The position numbers were made by a program, and so were the translations under genes. A stretch of DNA of 52,889 bases from Bacteroidota bacterium. GTDB taxonomy: Bacteria; Bacteroidota; Bacteroidia; UKL13-3. The stretch is taken from positions 1 to 52,889 of the forward strand of contig CANNQU010000015.1 of NCBI GenBank assembly GCA_947507965.1. The letters are read 5' to 3'. The number at the start of each line of letters is the position of its first letter. Positions within the stretch are counted from its first letter, which is position 1. The notes under the pieces are model-generated. The model ran no database searches and was not told where the DNA came from. It saw only the letters and a program-made list of their open reading frames with translations. This document shows positions 17,052 through 25,877 of the stretch, one piece after another.

Positions 17052-17059
17052 TAACTTTG
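17052..17059 (+). promoter_or_regulatory. -7 box of the RmlD-like reductase gene
   Basis: TAACTTTG ends six bases before the ATG at 17066. A TTG that would extend the frame upstream (17057) is part of this box, so it cannot be the start. Confidence 0.55.
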
Positions 17060-17065
17060 CCCGGC

Positions 17066-17998
17066 ATGAAGAGAAAAATCTTAATCACTGGCTGTAATGG
17101 CTTATTAGGGCAAAAGCTTTTAGAACAATTAGCGTTTCATCCTCTGTTCGATTTAATTGCCACGGCAAAAGGCCAAAATCGTTCGCCGATAAGTGAAGGC
17201 TATGTATTCGATACATTGGATATTGTAAACGAAGCGCAGGTAAAAACAGTTATTTCAAAACACCAACCACATATTATTATCAATACCGCTGCCATGACCA
17301 ACGTGGACGCCTGTGAAACTGAAAAAGAAAACTGTACTAGGGCTAATGTGGATGCCGTTAAATTTCTGGTAGAGGCGGCGAATAGCGTTGGTGCACACTT
17401 TATACAATTAAGCACCGATTTTATTTTCGATGGATTAGGCACGGGCATGTATGATGAGGAGGCTCAACCCAATCCACAAAGTTTCTATGCTGAGAGTAAA
17501 TTGAACGGAGAGCGAATGGTACAATTTTTCTCCAAGAAGTGGACCATTGTGCGCACCATTATTGTTTATGGGGTGGTAGCCGATATGAGCCGAAGTAACG
17601 TCATCCTCTGGGTTAAAAAAAATCTGGAAGAAGGCAAGAAAATTAACGTGGTTGATGATCAGTTTAGAACACCAACGTTAGCCGATGATTTAGCCAGGGG
17701 CTGTATTCTTATTGCAGAAAAAGAGGCAGAGGGGATTTTCAATATCTCAGGAAAGGATTTCATGAGTATTTACGCGTTGGCAATAAGCGTAGCCAATTTC
17801 TGGAATCTCGACTCCAGTTTAATCTCCCCATCCAAAAGCCATACCCTGAACCAACCGGCAAAACGCCCACCGGTAACCGGTTTAAGCATACTGAAGGCGC
17901 AACATAAATTAGGGTATAATCCGCTTAGTTTTCAAGAGGGATTGGCGGAAGTTGAGAAGCAGTTGAGAAAGATAGGATACGTTAATTCGAAAGATTAA
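17066..17998 (+). CDS. RmlD-like NAD(P)-dependent sugar-nucleotide reductase (extended SDR)
   Basis: The 310-aa protein starts with the dinucleotide-binding MKRKILITGCNGLLGQ (GxxGxxG at residues 9-15) and carries the active-site YAESK (YxxxK), STDFIFDG and FRTPTLADDLARGC that define dTDP-4-dehydrorhamnose reductases and close relatives. No rmlA, rmlB or rmlC neighbour is present, so the product may not be rhamnose; SDR family oxidoreductase is the safe name. Its promoter lies directly against the start codon. Confidence 0.85.
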   Translation: MKRKILITGCNGLLGQKLLEQLAFHPLFDLIATAKGQNRSPISEGYVFDTLDIVNEAQVKTVISKHQPHIIINTAAMTNVDACETEKENCTRANVDAVKFLVEAANSVGAHFIQLSTDFIFDGLGTGMYDEEAQPNPQSFYAESKLNGERMVQFFSKKWTIVRTIIVYGVVADMSRSNVILWVKKNLEEGKKINVVDDQFRTPTLADDLARGCILIAEKEAEGIFNISGKDFMSIYALAISVANFWNLDSSLISPSKSHTLNQPAKRPPVTGLSILKAQHKLGYNPLSFQEGLAEVEKQLRKIGYVNSKD

Positions 17999-18055
17999 AA
18001 TACAACGGCTCTAGTTATTAAAAAAATTAACCTTGTTGTATTCCCTTCATCGCAC

Positions 18056-19078
18056 CTACTCCACATCCAACGATCGACCCACCACATGAGCAATTGGCTT
18101 TAGTTTTTCCAGCATCGTATCAAATTGATCAGGAAATAACGATTGAGGGCCATCACTCAAGGCTTGTTCCGGGTTATGGTGCACTTCCACCATTAACCCA
18201 TCAGCACCAGCTGCAACCGACGCCAGTGCCATGGAAGTAACTCGATGACGCAATCCGGTGGCGTGACTAGGGTCGCTAAAAACAGGAAGATGACTTAACT
18301 CTTTTATTATAGGAAACGCGGCTACATCAAGGGTATTGCGAACACTATTATCAAAGGTTCGAATACCTCGTTCGCACAGAATCACCTTTTCATTACCACC
18401 ACTTAAAATATACTCTGCACTCATTAGCCATTCGGTAATTTTACTACTCATACCTCGTTTCAGCATAATGGGCTTATCTATTTTGCCAAGTTCGGTAAGC
18501 ATGAAAAAATTCATCATGTTACGTGTTCCAACTTGAAGTATGTCGGCATACTGATACACTTCATCCAATACACTTAAATCAATAATCTCTGTAACCACCC
18601 GAAGATTGTATTGGTCGGCGGCCTGTCGTAACAGTTGCAATCCTTCCACCGCCATGCCTTGGAAAGCATAAGGAGAGGTACGTGGTTTATAAGCACCGCC
18701 ACGGATAAATTTTACGCCATTTTTATGCAGTAGTTTGGCAATAGTAAAAATTTGTTCTTCACTTTCCACGGCACAAGGCCCTGCAATAATATTGATGGTA
18801 TTACCTCCCACACATACCCCACTTACATCAAAAGTGGTAGGGTCTTTTTTCCATGTGCGACTTGCCAGTTTATAAGGCTCGTTTACTTCGAAAACATCTT
18901 GAACACCTTCAAGCAATTTAATCCTACGGATATCAAAATCTTGAGGAAACTCACTTATTGCAACGATATTTCTATCATTTAAAGTCGCATTATGGATTTC
19001 TAGATTTAAATCGGATAGTTGACGAAGTACTTCGCCAACTTGTTTTTTAGAAAGACTGGTTTTTAAAACAACGATCAC
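18056..19078 (-). CDS. aroF: 3-deoxy-7-phosphoheptulonate (DAHP) synthase with N-terminal regulatory-type domain
   Basis: Condenses PEP with erythrose 4-phosphate, the first step of the shikimate pathway. Residues 1-70 form a ferredoxin-like/ACT-like domain (MIVVLKTSLSKKQVGEVLRQL) as in the Thermotoga/Bacillus type, which confers feedback control in characterised relatives. The barrel follows: IIAGPCAVES, GVKFIRGGAYKPRTSPYAFQG, VGTRNMMNFFML, MLKRGMSS, LCERGIRTF and FSDPSHATG. The start is a GTG at 19078, seven bases after the upstream stop. It is the last gene of a three-gene operon. The remaining steps aroB, aroA and aroC lie at 36082-39474. Confidence 0.95.
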   Translation of the reverse strand: MIVVLKTSLSKKQVGEVLRQLSDLNLEIHNATLNDRNIVAISEFPQDFDIRRIKLLEGVQDVFEVNEPYKLASRTWKKDPTTFDVSGVCVGGNTINIIAGPCAVESEEQIFTIAKLLHKNGVKFIRGGAYKPRTSPYAFQGMAVEGLQLLRQAADQYNLRVVTEIIDLSVLDEVYQYADILQVGTRNMMNFFMLTELGKIDKPIMLKRGMSSKITEWLMSAEYILSGGNEKVILCERGIRTFDNSVRNTLDVAAFPIIKELSHLPVFSDPSHATGLRHRVTSMALASVAAGADGLMVEVHHNPEQALSDGPQSLFPDQFDTMLEKLKPIAHVVGRSLDVE

Positions 19079-19084
19079 TGTTTC

Positions 19085-20488
19085 TTAATTTTGGATGGTA
19101 TAATAAACATTTAGCTTTATTCCGCCGTCGCCTTTAACATTTTTACGTGTATCGATCATTACCTGGCCAGCAGCGATTGGGTTATCGGTAGGAATGATTA
19201 AAAATAGTCCCCTATTTTTATCCGTATTGCCTGTACCCGAAAAATCATTGAACAATTCCTGTAAATAGAGCGTGAAATTAAATCGATACTCATTCTTGGT
19301 TATATTATAACTACCTCCATAATATGGATTTAAAGGAGAGCTACCGGCATAAAAAATATCTTTTATAAAATCATTTCTGCCGGTGGTGGCGTTGGGTTGC
19401 AATAAACGAAGACTGGAAGGTGCATAATAGTTAGCGGTTAATAAATTAGGATATGGTGTAACCACAAGCTCTGCTCTATGTATGGCGATCTTTTTCCCTT
19501 TCTGTGCCAACTCATAAAGATATGGAATTTGAATCTTTATTTTATATTTCCCCATCGTTTGTATAAAACCGGTATCGGCATTCGGATGGTTACCGAGGTT
19601 CGCATAGGTTTGTGGCAATGAAAAAGGAGGAGTGGTAGGAATAATATGGCTATAGGTGTTTACCCTTCTTGACGAAGTATTAACCGTAAAAGACACCACC
19701 TGGGAATCATTATAATAAACAACCAATGCAGCACCCGTGGAAGCATTCGATTTATTAACTGTCTTTAAGTTTACATAAACAAAACCGCCCGTACCCGTCG
19801 AGAGGCTCTCACTCGTAATGGCCAGCCCCTTAAAATAGTTTAAAAAATCAGCGTTGGTTGAAAATGCAGTGGTTGGAGCGTTGAATAATTTATTTTTAGC
19901 CCAGGTATCGTCTAACTTAAATCGTAAACAAGGAGGGATTTTAGTGGTCGATTTCCCTAAAACAATAGGGATACTGTCGGTTAGGTTTAGCTTACCATTA
20001 AAAGAGGCGATTGATAGCGCATCATAATTAATGAAACTATTATTATAATAGCTTCTTGTTGCATCCAATGCCCCGGTAAGCTCATGTACGTTAAATCGTT
20101 GTGGAGAGGTAATGTCTCCATAACTTCTATTCCCTTCCGAATTATCGGAGGCAAGAAATCCGACATACAAGACGGCCGAGTCGAACTTGGTTGCACCTCC
20201 AAACGAAAAATTATCACGAGGTAGGAAGTATTGAGCAGAAACCGTGGCATGGGTTACATCGAAAACACCATGCTCACTAGTACCCAGTACATTATACGAT
20301 AACTCAGAGGTAACAATAGAATCTTCCAGTACCGTACGTGTTAAAAGGGTCAACGTATCGGTAAACGCTATATTACTGCTCCTTGCATCAGGCACCAATC
20401 CATCGCCAACATTGTCTTTGCGTTTACACGAAACGGCGAAAAAAAACAAAATGATAAAAAACCCTACAAACTTCTTTTTATTTTCCAT
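19085..20488 (-). CDS. DUF4270 lipoprotein
   Basis: A Bacteroidota-specific surface or periplasmic lipoprotein of unknown function, 467 aa. A lipoprotein signal (IILFFFAVSC) places a lipidated Cys near residue 21, followed by the family features RKDNVGDGLVPD, TLTLLTRTVLEDSIVTS, YNVLGTSEHGVFDVTHATVSAQY, and a beta-rich body ending GGIKLNVYYTI. The ATG at 20488 overlaps the end of the GT5-like gene by 11 bases. The pairing of a DUF4270 gene with a short glycogen/starch-synthase-like gene recurs in Bacteroidota. The preceding in-frame TTG is not needed. Confidence 0.85.
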   Translation of the reverse strand: MENKKKFVGFFIILFFFAVSCKRKDNVGDGLVPDARSSNIAFTDTLTLLTRTVLEDSIVTSELSYNVLGTSEHGVFDVTHATVSAQYFLPRDNFSFGGATKFDSAVLYVGFLASDNSEGNRSYGDITSPQRFNVHELTGALDATRSYYNNSFINYDALSIASFNGKLNLTDSIPIVLGKSTTKIPPCLRFKLDDTWAKNKLFNAPTTAFSTNADFLNYFKGLAITSESLSTGTGGFVYVNLKTVNKSNASTGAALVVYYNDSQVVSFTVNTSSRRVNTYSHIIPTTPPFSLPQTYANLGNHPNADTGFIQTMGKYKIKIQIPYLYELAQKGKKIAIHRAELVVTPYPNLLTANYYAPSSLRLLQPNATTGRNDFIKDIFYAGSSPLNPYYGGSYNITKNEYRFNFTLYLQELFNDFSGTGNTDKNRGLFLIIPTDNPIAAGQVMIDTRKNVKGDGGIKLNVYYTIQN

Positions 20489-21299
20489 CAATCACTTTAC
20501 GGTAAAATTCCTCATAAATATCAATTAAATTTTCCGATTCCCCTTGTGGAGACTCCAATACCAATTTCTTCTTTTGCGAATCAATGAATTTATCCACTTT
20601 GGTATGAATGTTATCGGAGGCACGTATGATGGCATCAGAGTGGGCTATGGCACCCATATACATACTTGCACACTCCCCATTTTCATAAGGAGCAGTATGC
20701 TCTTGTTTAACGTGTTGCAGCGATGCTTTACGGATAAACTCCTTGCCTAACGAACTATTATACTGATTTTCAAAAACAGAGTAAACCACTTTCGACTTAC
20801 GGAAAATAGGGTCGTCTTTATACGTTGACTTAAGATACATCGGAATTAAGCTCGTCATCCATCCCTGACAATGAATTAAATCGGGGGGCCAACCTAGCTT
20901 CTTGCATGTTTCTAACACCCCTTTACAGAAAAAAATGGTGCGCTCGTCGTTGTCTTTGAAAAATTTGTCATTTTCATCGTTAAAGATAAATTTACGATGA
21001 AAATAATCTTCGTTATCTAAAAAATAGACTTGCAATTTCGCTTGCGGAAGAGAGGCTACTTTAATAGTCAATGGATAATCGGTATCATCAATATTAATAT
21101 TGATTCCCGACAAACGAACTACTTCATGCAACTTATTTCTACGTTCATTAATTACACCGAAACGAGGTATAAACACTCTAATTTCGGTGTTTCTCTCTTG
21201 AATGTGCTTAGGAAGACGTAGGGCTAAGTTTGCAATACCTGAAGTTTCTAAGAAAGGGCTCATTTCTGAGGAAACGAACATAATTCTTTTCTTCTGCAT
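20478..21299 (-). CDS. Truncated GT5 glycogen/starch-synthase-like protein (N-terminal domain only)
   Basis: The 273-aa product aligns with the N-terminal Rossmann domain of glycogen synthase (FVSSEMSPFLETSGIANLALRLPKH begins it; later VFIPRFGVINERR, VYFLDNEDYF, PDLIHCQGWMTSLIPMYLK). The ADP-glucose site K-x-G-G-L is replaced by E-T-S-G-I at residues 18-22 and the whole C-terminal GT domain is absent, so glucan synthesis is doubtful. Short forms like this are usual in Bacteroidota and are not a local truncation. It heads the operon with DUF4270 and aroF. A regulatory or structural role is possible but not shown by the sequence. Confidence 0.8.
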   Translation of the reverse strand: MQKKRIMFVSSEMSPFLETSGIANLALRLPKHIQERNTEIRVFIPRFGVINERRNKLHEVVRLSGININIDDTDYPLTIKVASLPQAKLQVYFLDNEDYFHRKFIFNDENDKFFKDNDERTIFFCKGVLETCKKLGWPPDLIHCQGWMTSLIPMYLKSTYKDDPIFRKSKVVYSVFENQYNSSLGKEFIRKASLQHVKQEHTAPYENGECASMYMGAIAHSDAIIRASDNIHTKVDKFIDSQKKKLVLESPQGESENLIDIYEEFYRKVIDGK

Positions 21300-21336
21300 A
21301 TTGAAATTGGGTTAATTTGTTAATCGAACTGTTTAG

Positions 21337-21344
21337 CAAATTTA
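21337..21344 (-). promoter_or_regulatory. -7 box of the GT5-like/DUF4270/aroF operon
   Basis: TAAATTTG on the minus strand is 37 bases before the ATG at 21299, giving a leader of about 30 bases. No matching -33 TTG at standard spacing. Confidence 0.45.
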
Positions 21345-21434
21345 AGCATAATTAGCCATAAAACACAGCATTATCAAGGATTGTCCGAAAATAAAGATTT
21401 GTTTTTTTGGCTTTTTTTGTGTAATGATAAGGTA

Positions 21435-22058
21435 TTAGAGAATTATGTTTTTTATTTCCCCTTTGCCCTCTCGTACCAAAAAAGGCACCTCTTCGCTACA
21501 ATCAATTACGGTGGATGGCTCATTATTTCCATAGCCGTCGCTCAACATGCAGTCAACTTTCTTTTCATAGAAACCAAAAATCTCATAGGGGTCGGTAATA
21601 TAATCTTCAATTTCGTTATGACTATGAATAGACTTCGACACCAGTGGATTTCCTAACTCCTGAACCAGCATCCTGGCTATATTATTATCAGGAACACGGA
21701 TTCCCACTGTTTTTTTCTTATTATGAAATATTTTGGTAACATTGGAATTGGCCTTTAAAATAAAGGTGTAAGGGCCAGGCAAGGTTTGTTTCATTAACTT
21801 AAATACCGGGGTATCAAATGGAGAGGTATAATCGGAGATGTTTTTCAAGTCGAAACAAATGAGCGACAAATTAGTTTGTTCGGGCTTGGATTTGAAGAGT
21901 TTACATAACCGATCCAAAGCCTTATAGTTCATCAGGTCGCATCCAATTGCATAAATCGTGTCGGTTGGGAATATAATAATGCCCCCTTCCTTTAGGAATT
22001 TCACGGCCTGCTTTATATATAAGACATTAGGATTACGTTCATTGACCTCCAAAAACAT
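21435..22058 (-). CDS. Sua5/YciO/YrdC-family protein, YciO-like
   Basis: The family makes threonylcarbamoyl-AMP for the t6A modification of tRNA. The 207-aa protein has the core GGIIIFPTDTIYAIGCD, SLICFDLKNISDYTSPF, LPGPYTFILKAN, TVGIRVPDN and GNPLVSKSI. It resembles the YciO branch more than TsaC: the KxR motif region reads KSKPEQTNLSL. YciO proteins do not always replace TsaC, so a role in t6A is likely but not certain. I set the start at the ATG 22058. A frame-compatible ATG at 22088 lies upstream of the TACTTTTG box at 22064-22071 and would precede the transcript start. Confidence 0.82.
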   Translation of the reverse strand: MFLEVNERNPNVLYIKQAVKFLKEGGIIIFPTDTIYAIGCDLMNYKALDRLCKLFKSKPEQTNLSLICFDLKNISDYTSPFDTPVFKLMKQTLPGPYTFILKANSNVTKIFHNKKKTVGIRVPDNNIARMLVQELGNPLVSKSIHSHNEIEDYITDPYEIFGFYEKKVDCMLSDGYGNNEPSTVIDCSEEVPFLVREGKGEIKNIIL

Positions 22059-22063
22059 ACTGG

Positions 22064-22071
22064 CAAAAGTA
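22064..22071 (-). promoter_or_regulatory. -7 box deciding the YciO-like start
   Basis: TACTTTTG on the minus strand ends five bases before the ATG at 22058, so the message would be leaderless or nearly so. Confidence 0.55.
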
Positions 22072-22139
22072 CATATTATAAATTTCAAGTGGATAATTCA
22101 AGCGCGACGGAGAAATACCGCCTTAACGCTGGAGTTGCC

Positions 22140-22877
22140 TCAGAGCTGATTTAGCACTCGAAGCAGATCGCTTGGGCTATCCACCGAAATGTTTTCAAAA
22201 TGGGTAAGGGCCGTTTGAATCTCATACCCATTCTCCAGCCAACGCAATTGCTCCAAACATTCGGCTTTTTCCAGCAACGATGGTAAAAGCTGTGTGACTT
22301 CTTTTAAAACCTCCGGGAGAAATCCATACAGCCCAATATGCTTATAAAAGGTTCGTTCCTCCGTTTCTTGCTGGCTCCTGTAAAAAGGAATCAGATGGCG
22401 AGAAAAATACAATGCTTTTAGCGCATTGTTAACAACACATTTTATGGTATTGGCCGATGCTAACTCTTGGGAATAAGCCATCGGCTTAATTAGCGTGGCT
22501 ATTTTTGTGCCGGGCTGAGTAAAACAACGAATCACTTGTAGTATTTGCTCCGGATGAATTAATGGCTCGTCGCCTTGTACATTGACCACGATATCATAGT
22601 TTTTATTCAATTTGGCTGCCACTTCGGCTATCCTATCGGTGCCACTTTCATGCGCTAAAGAGGTCATCACAACAGCACAATACGGCTTCACATGGTTAAC
22701 AATCCGTTCATCATCAGTAGCAACAACAACATCGATGGAATAATCGGTTAAATGCTGAACTTTTAAACATTGTTCCACCACACGTTGCACCATTGTTTTA
22801 CCTTTGATATCAACCAATGGCTTGCCTTCAAATCGGGAACTCCCGTACCGGGCCGGAATTGCCAGTAGAACATTCAT
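22140..22877 (-). CDS. kdsB: 3-deoxy-manno-octulosonate cytidylyltransferase
   Basis: Activates Kdo with CTP to CMP-Kdo for the LPS inner core. The 245-aa protein shows the nucleotide-binding AIPARYGSSRFEGKPL at residues 6-21, VVATDDERI, MTSLAHESGTDRIAEVA and VVNVQGDEPLIHPEQI, all diagnostic for KdsB, and YFSRHLIPFYR and KHIGLYGF in the second half. This confirms an LPS-type outer membrane. The TATTTTCG box at 22882-22889 (minus) ends four bases before the ATG. Confidence 0.96.
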   Translation of the reverse strand: MNVLLAIPARYGSSRFEGKPLVDIKGKTMVQRVVEQCLKVQHLTDYSIDVVVATDDERIVNHVKPYCAVVMTSLAHESGTDRIAEVAAKLNKNYDIVVNVQGDEPLIHPEQILQVIRCFTQPGTKIATLIKPMAYSQELASANTIKCVVNNALKALYFSRHLIPFYRSQQETEERTFYKHIGLYGFLPEVLKEVTQLLPSLLEKAECLEQLRWLENGYEIQTALTHFENISVDSPSDLLRVLNQL

Positions 22878-22881
22878 TTTG

Positions 22882-22889
22882 CGAAAATA
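22882..22889 (-). promoter_or_regulatory. -7-like box of kdsB (TATTTTCG)
   Basis: One base from TAnnTTTG, four bases before the start codon; predicts a leaderless or near-leaderless transcript. Confidence 0.4.
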
Positions 22890-22993
22890 GGGGTATTTAT
22901 TAATACTAAAGCACTAAGTTGAATACCGATCTTACATTTCTACACGATTTGTTCTTTCCTAACTTCCTACTCCAACGATAACTATTAAATTAC

Positions 22994-23001
22994 TATTTTC
23001 G
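22994..23001 (+). promoter_or_regulatory. -7-like box of tdk (TATTTTCG)
   Basis: Identical to the kdsB box and seven bases before the tdk ATG. No TTG at standard spacing upstream. Confidence 0.4.
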
Positions 23002-23008
23002 CCTTCGA

Positions 23009-23593
23009 ATGTTTTTAGAACCACGAAAAGCCGGACCTAAAGGATGGATAGAAGTTATCTGTGGATCGATGTTTTCAGGTAAAACGGAAGAACTCATTCG
23101 CCGTCTTAAACGCGCCCAGTATGCGAATTTGAAAGTCGAAATCTTTAAACCGGCACTTGATGTTCGGTACGATCAAGAACAGATTGTTTCTCACGACGCA
23201 AACAGTATCAAATCAACCCCTATAAACTCTTCTTCGAACTTGTTACTCATCTCCGCCAATGTTGATATTGTAGGTATTGATGAAGCTCAGTTTTTTGATC
23301 AGGGTTTGCCCGAGGTTTGTGAAATTCTAGCCAATAAAGGAATACGAGTAATTATTGCAGGCTTGGATATGGATTTTATGGGAAACCCATTCGGACCAAT
23401 GCCAGCTTTGCTTTCAAAGGCGGAATTTGTTACCAAAGTACACGCCATTTGTATGCGGTGTGGCGACTTTGCAACCCATTCTTTTCGGTTGGTAGAAAGC
23501 GAAATTACCGTACTCATAGGTGAAAAAGAAAGCTATGAACCTCGGTGCCGGAGCTGTTTTAATATAGGAATGAACGAAAGAAACGTAGTTTAA
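23009..23593 (+). CDS. tdk: Thymidine kinase (type II)
   Basis: Phosphorylates thymidine for salvage. The 194-aa protein has the P-loop GSMFSGKTE at residues 19-27, the DEAQFFD segment with the catalytic Glu, [18 protein letters not shown], the lid, and two zinc-binding pairs (CMRCGD and CRSC). Length and order match TK1-type enzymes. The glucosaminidase gene follows after 46 bases. Confidence 0.97.
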   Translation: MFLEPRKAGPKGWIEVICGSMFSGKTEELIRRLKRAQYANLKVEIFKPALDVRYDQEQIVSHDANSIKSTPINSSSNLLLISANVDIVGIDEAQFFDQGLPEVCEILANKGIRVIIAGLDMDFMGNPFGPMPALLSKAEFVTKVHAICMRCGDFATHSFRLVESEITVLIGEKESYEPRCRSCFNIGMNERNVV

Positions 23594-23639
23594 AAGAAGA
23601 TATAGTCGCTCGCTTTTCGGGAAGGCATTTTCTAATGAT

Positions 23640-24131
23640 ATGATTTATTCTAATACCATAAAATGGAGGTTATTGAAACAGTATTTACCTAAAGTACTTT
23701 TTTTTATCTCTTTTTTTGCTTTTCCCCAGAATAAAATCTATGCCCAAACAACTTCTACCAGAACCTTGCTTGATACCGTTTACGAATACCTCATTGCCCA
23801 GGAAATAAAACACCCTGATATTGTTTTACGACAGATTATTGTTGAAACGGGCTGGCTCAAATCACCCTATTTAATGACCAAACACAACCTTTTTGCCTTT
23901 AGAAATAGCAAGGGTTATATGAGCTTCCCTACTTGGCAGCATTCGGTGGAATTCTATAAAAAATGGCAGTCAACCTATTATCTGATGGAGAAGGAGGACT
24001 ATTACACCTTTTTAACCCGTATCAAATATGCCTCCTCACCTACCTATGCGGCATATCTTAAAAAAATTCAGCTACCTCAAAAATTCACACAACCAAAGGC
24101 ATTATTCGAAATGCCATCGCCCGAGCATTGA
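23640..24131 (+). CDS. Exported glucosaminidase-domain protein (peptidoglycan hydrolase)
   Basis: A 163-aa GH73-like N-acetylglucosaminidase. A signal or anchor segment (LPKVLFFISFFAFPQNKIYAQ, residues 16-36) precedes the domain. LRQIIVETGWLKSPYLMTKHNLFAF contains the catalytic Glu (E69) in the ETGW context, and a later YAAYLKKI segment is typical. Cell-wall turnover is likely. It is followed by 264 bases without a gene, in which I found only AT-rich sequence and two isolated AACCTCG stretches without pairing partners. Confidence 0.82.
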   Translation: MIYSNTIKWRLLKQYLPKVLFFISFFAFPQNKIYAQTTSTRTLLDTVYEYLIAQEIKHPDIVLRQIIVETGWLKSPYLMTKHNLFAFRNSKGYMSFPTWQHSVEFYKKWQSTYYLMEKEDYYTFLTRIKYASSPTYAAYLKKIQLPQKFTQPKALFEMPSPEH

Positions 24132-24395
24132 GTTCCTTATCGTCGTTTCGGGTCTTCCAAATTAATGTACTTAATGCACTACGAAAGGAAACTTAAAACC
24201 AATAGATGTTTAAAAATAGGCATTTTAGAAGTTTGAAGATGCTATACTTTTTAGTTAATTTGTTTCTACATTTTCCTTCTTCATTTGGATTCTTGTTTCG
24301 AACCTCGCCAGCAGCACCAAGGGTTTAAATGAAACGTCTCTAAAATAAAAAGAAGGGAACCTCGTTACCAATTTCAAATAGAGAAAACCCAATTA

Positions 24396-25877
24396 ATGAT
24401 TTCAAATCTTGCAGATAAAATAAAAGAGAACCGCATAAAAAATGCGTTCTATATTCAAAAGGTTTTCTACACTTATGCTAGCCTAGAAGAACGGGCGTTA
24501 TCGGTTGCAGCCTATTTATCAGTGCATAACGTGGGAAAATCTCCCGTAGGAATTATTGGCTATGATGCCTTTGAAACGTATGCTGCAATTATTGGAACCA
24601 TACTGGCCGGAACCCCCTTTGTACCCATTCACCCATCGAATCCAAAGGAAAGAAACGCAAGTATTATTGAACAGGCTGAGATCCAAATGGTACTCTGTGC
24701 AACCCCTGAAAACAACGTGGGAAACTTAGTAAATACGAACCTCGTTAAGGTAATATTGGTCTCCGAAATAGCATCGGAGTTAAACCCGCCCATCGCTGCC
24801 ATCAAGCCCAATGAGGTTGCCTATATACTCTTTACTTCGGGCAGTACCGGTGTTCCCAAAGGCGTTCCGATATCCTATGGAAACTTATCTGCCTTCCTCG
24901 ATTCCTTTTTTTCTATGGGTTACGAGATTGATTCAACTGACCGTTTTTTACAAATGTTCGACATCACGTTCGACCTTTCCATCATGTCCTATCTCGCGCC
25001 TTTGCTTCGAGGTGCCTGTGTTTATACGGTTCCTTTTAACGCCGTTAAATATATGTACATCTATGAATTGTTGGAGGAGCAGAAGCTCACCTTTACTCTT
25101 ATGGTGCCATCCATTTTATCCTATCTGCGCCCTTATTTCCCTGAAATAGAGTTGCCTCATCTAAAATATTCTCTGTTTTGTGGTGAAGCCCTTTATGTGG
25201 ATATTGCAAAAGAATGGAAACAATGTTTACCCCTTGCGAAACTTCAAAATGTATATGGCCCTACCGAAGCCACCATATTTTGCCTATCCTACGATTGCCT
25301 TGAGAACATAAAAGAAAACAATGGAATGATATGCATCGGTAAGCCGATGAAAAACTGCATTACGCTTATTGTGGACGACAACCATGAACCCACCAACGGC
25401 AAGGGGGAACTTTGCTTAGGAGGCCAGCAGGTAACTTCAGGATATATTAAAAACGAGGAGAAAAATAGTGATTCCTTCTTTTACTATAATAACGAACGAT
25501 ATTATAGAACCGGTGACCTCACGTTACAAGATGCTGATGGTGATATAATGTATGCCGGGAGAACTGACTATCAGGTAAAAGTAATGGGTGGCTTTAGGGT
25601 GGAATTAAATGAAATTGAACACCATGCCAGGGTGTGCACGGGGTTGGCCGGGGTTGCTGCCGTGGCTGTTCCTAACCATATCGGGATCTCGCAAATATAT
25701 TTGTTTTTGGAAGCTTTTGACGACGATGATTCGGTAGTTTTTAACTATCTCAGGCAGCAAATGCCGGAATATATGATTCCTAGCGCAATTTTTTCGATAC
25801 CCCAATTTCCACTCAATGCGAATGGTAAAATTGATCGTAAGAAATTGGAAGAAATGACGATTCAACAACAACGATAA
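24396..25877 (+). CDS. DltA-like amino-acid adenylating enzyme (D-alanine-carrier-protein ligase type)
   Basis: Activates an amino acid as its adenylate and loads it on a carrier protein. The 493-aa protein has every adenylation core motif: FTSGSTGVPKG (146-156), YGPTEAT (287-293), YRTGDL (370-375), GRTDYQVKVMGGFRVELNEIE (from 388) and NANGKID with the catalytic Lys at 478. FDLSIM (192-197) corresponds to FDLSVM of DltA, whose Asp binds the amino group. FCGEA (261-265) keeps the Cys that in DltA lines the D-alanine pocket. No condensation or carrier domain is fused. First gene of the envelope-acylation operon; the GNAT starts one base after its stop. D-Ala is the leading substrate guess; Gly or another small amino acid is possible. 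Confidence 0.85.
   Translation: MISNLADKIKENRIKNAFYIQKVFYTYASLEERALSVAAYLSVHNVGKSPVGIIGYDAFETYAAIIGTILAGTPFVPIHPSNPKERNASIIEQAEIQMVLCATPENNVGNLVNTNLVKVILVSEIASELNPPIAAIKPNEVAYILFTSGSTGVPKGVPISYGNLSAFLDSFFSMGYEIDSTDRFLQMFDITFDLSIMSYLAPLLRGACVYTVPFNAVKYMYIYELLEEQKLTFTLMVPSILSYLRPYFPEIELPHLKYSLFCGEALYVDIAKEWKQCLPLAKLQNVYGPTEATIFCLSYDCLENIKENNGMICIGKPMKNCITLIVDDNHEPTNGKGELCLGGQQVTSGYIKNEEKNSDSFFYYNNERYYRTGDLTLQDADGDIMYAGRTDYQVKVMGGFRVELNEIEHHARVCTGLAGVAAVAVPNHIGISQIYLFLEAFDDDDSVVFNYLRQQMPEYMIPSAIFSIPQFPLNANGKIDRKKLEEMTIQQQR

Noticed and set aside
24132-24395. Riboswitch or leader RNA ahead of the DltA-like gene
   Set aside because: I found no stable stem-loop or known aptamer pattern; only AT-rich sequence with a weak -7-like TTAATTTG.
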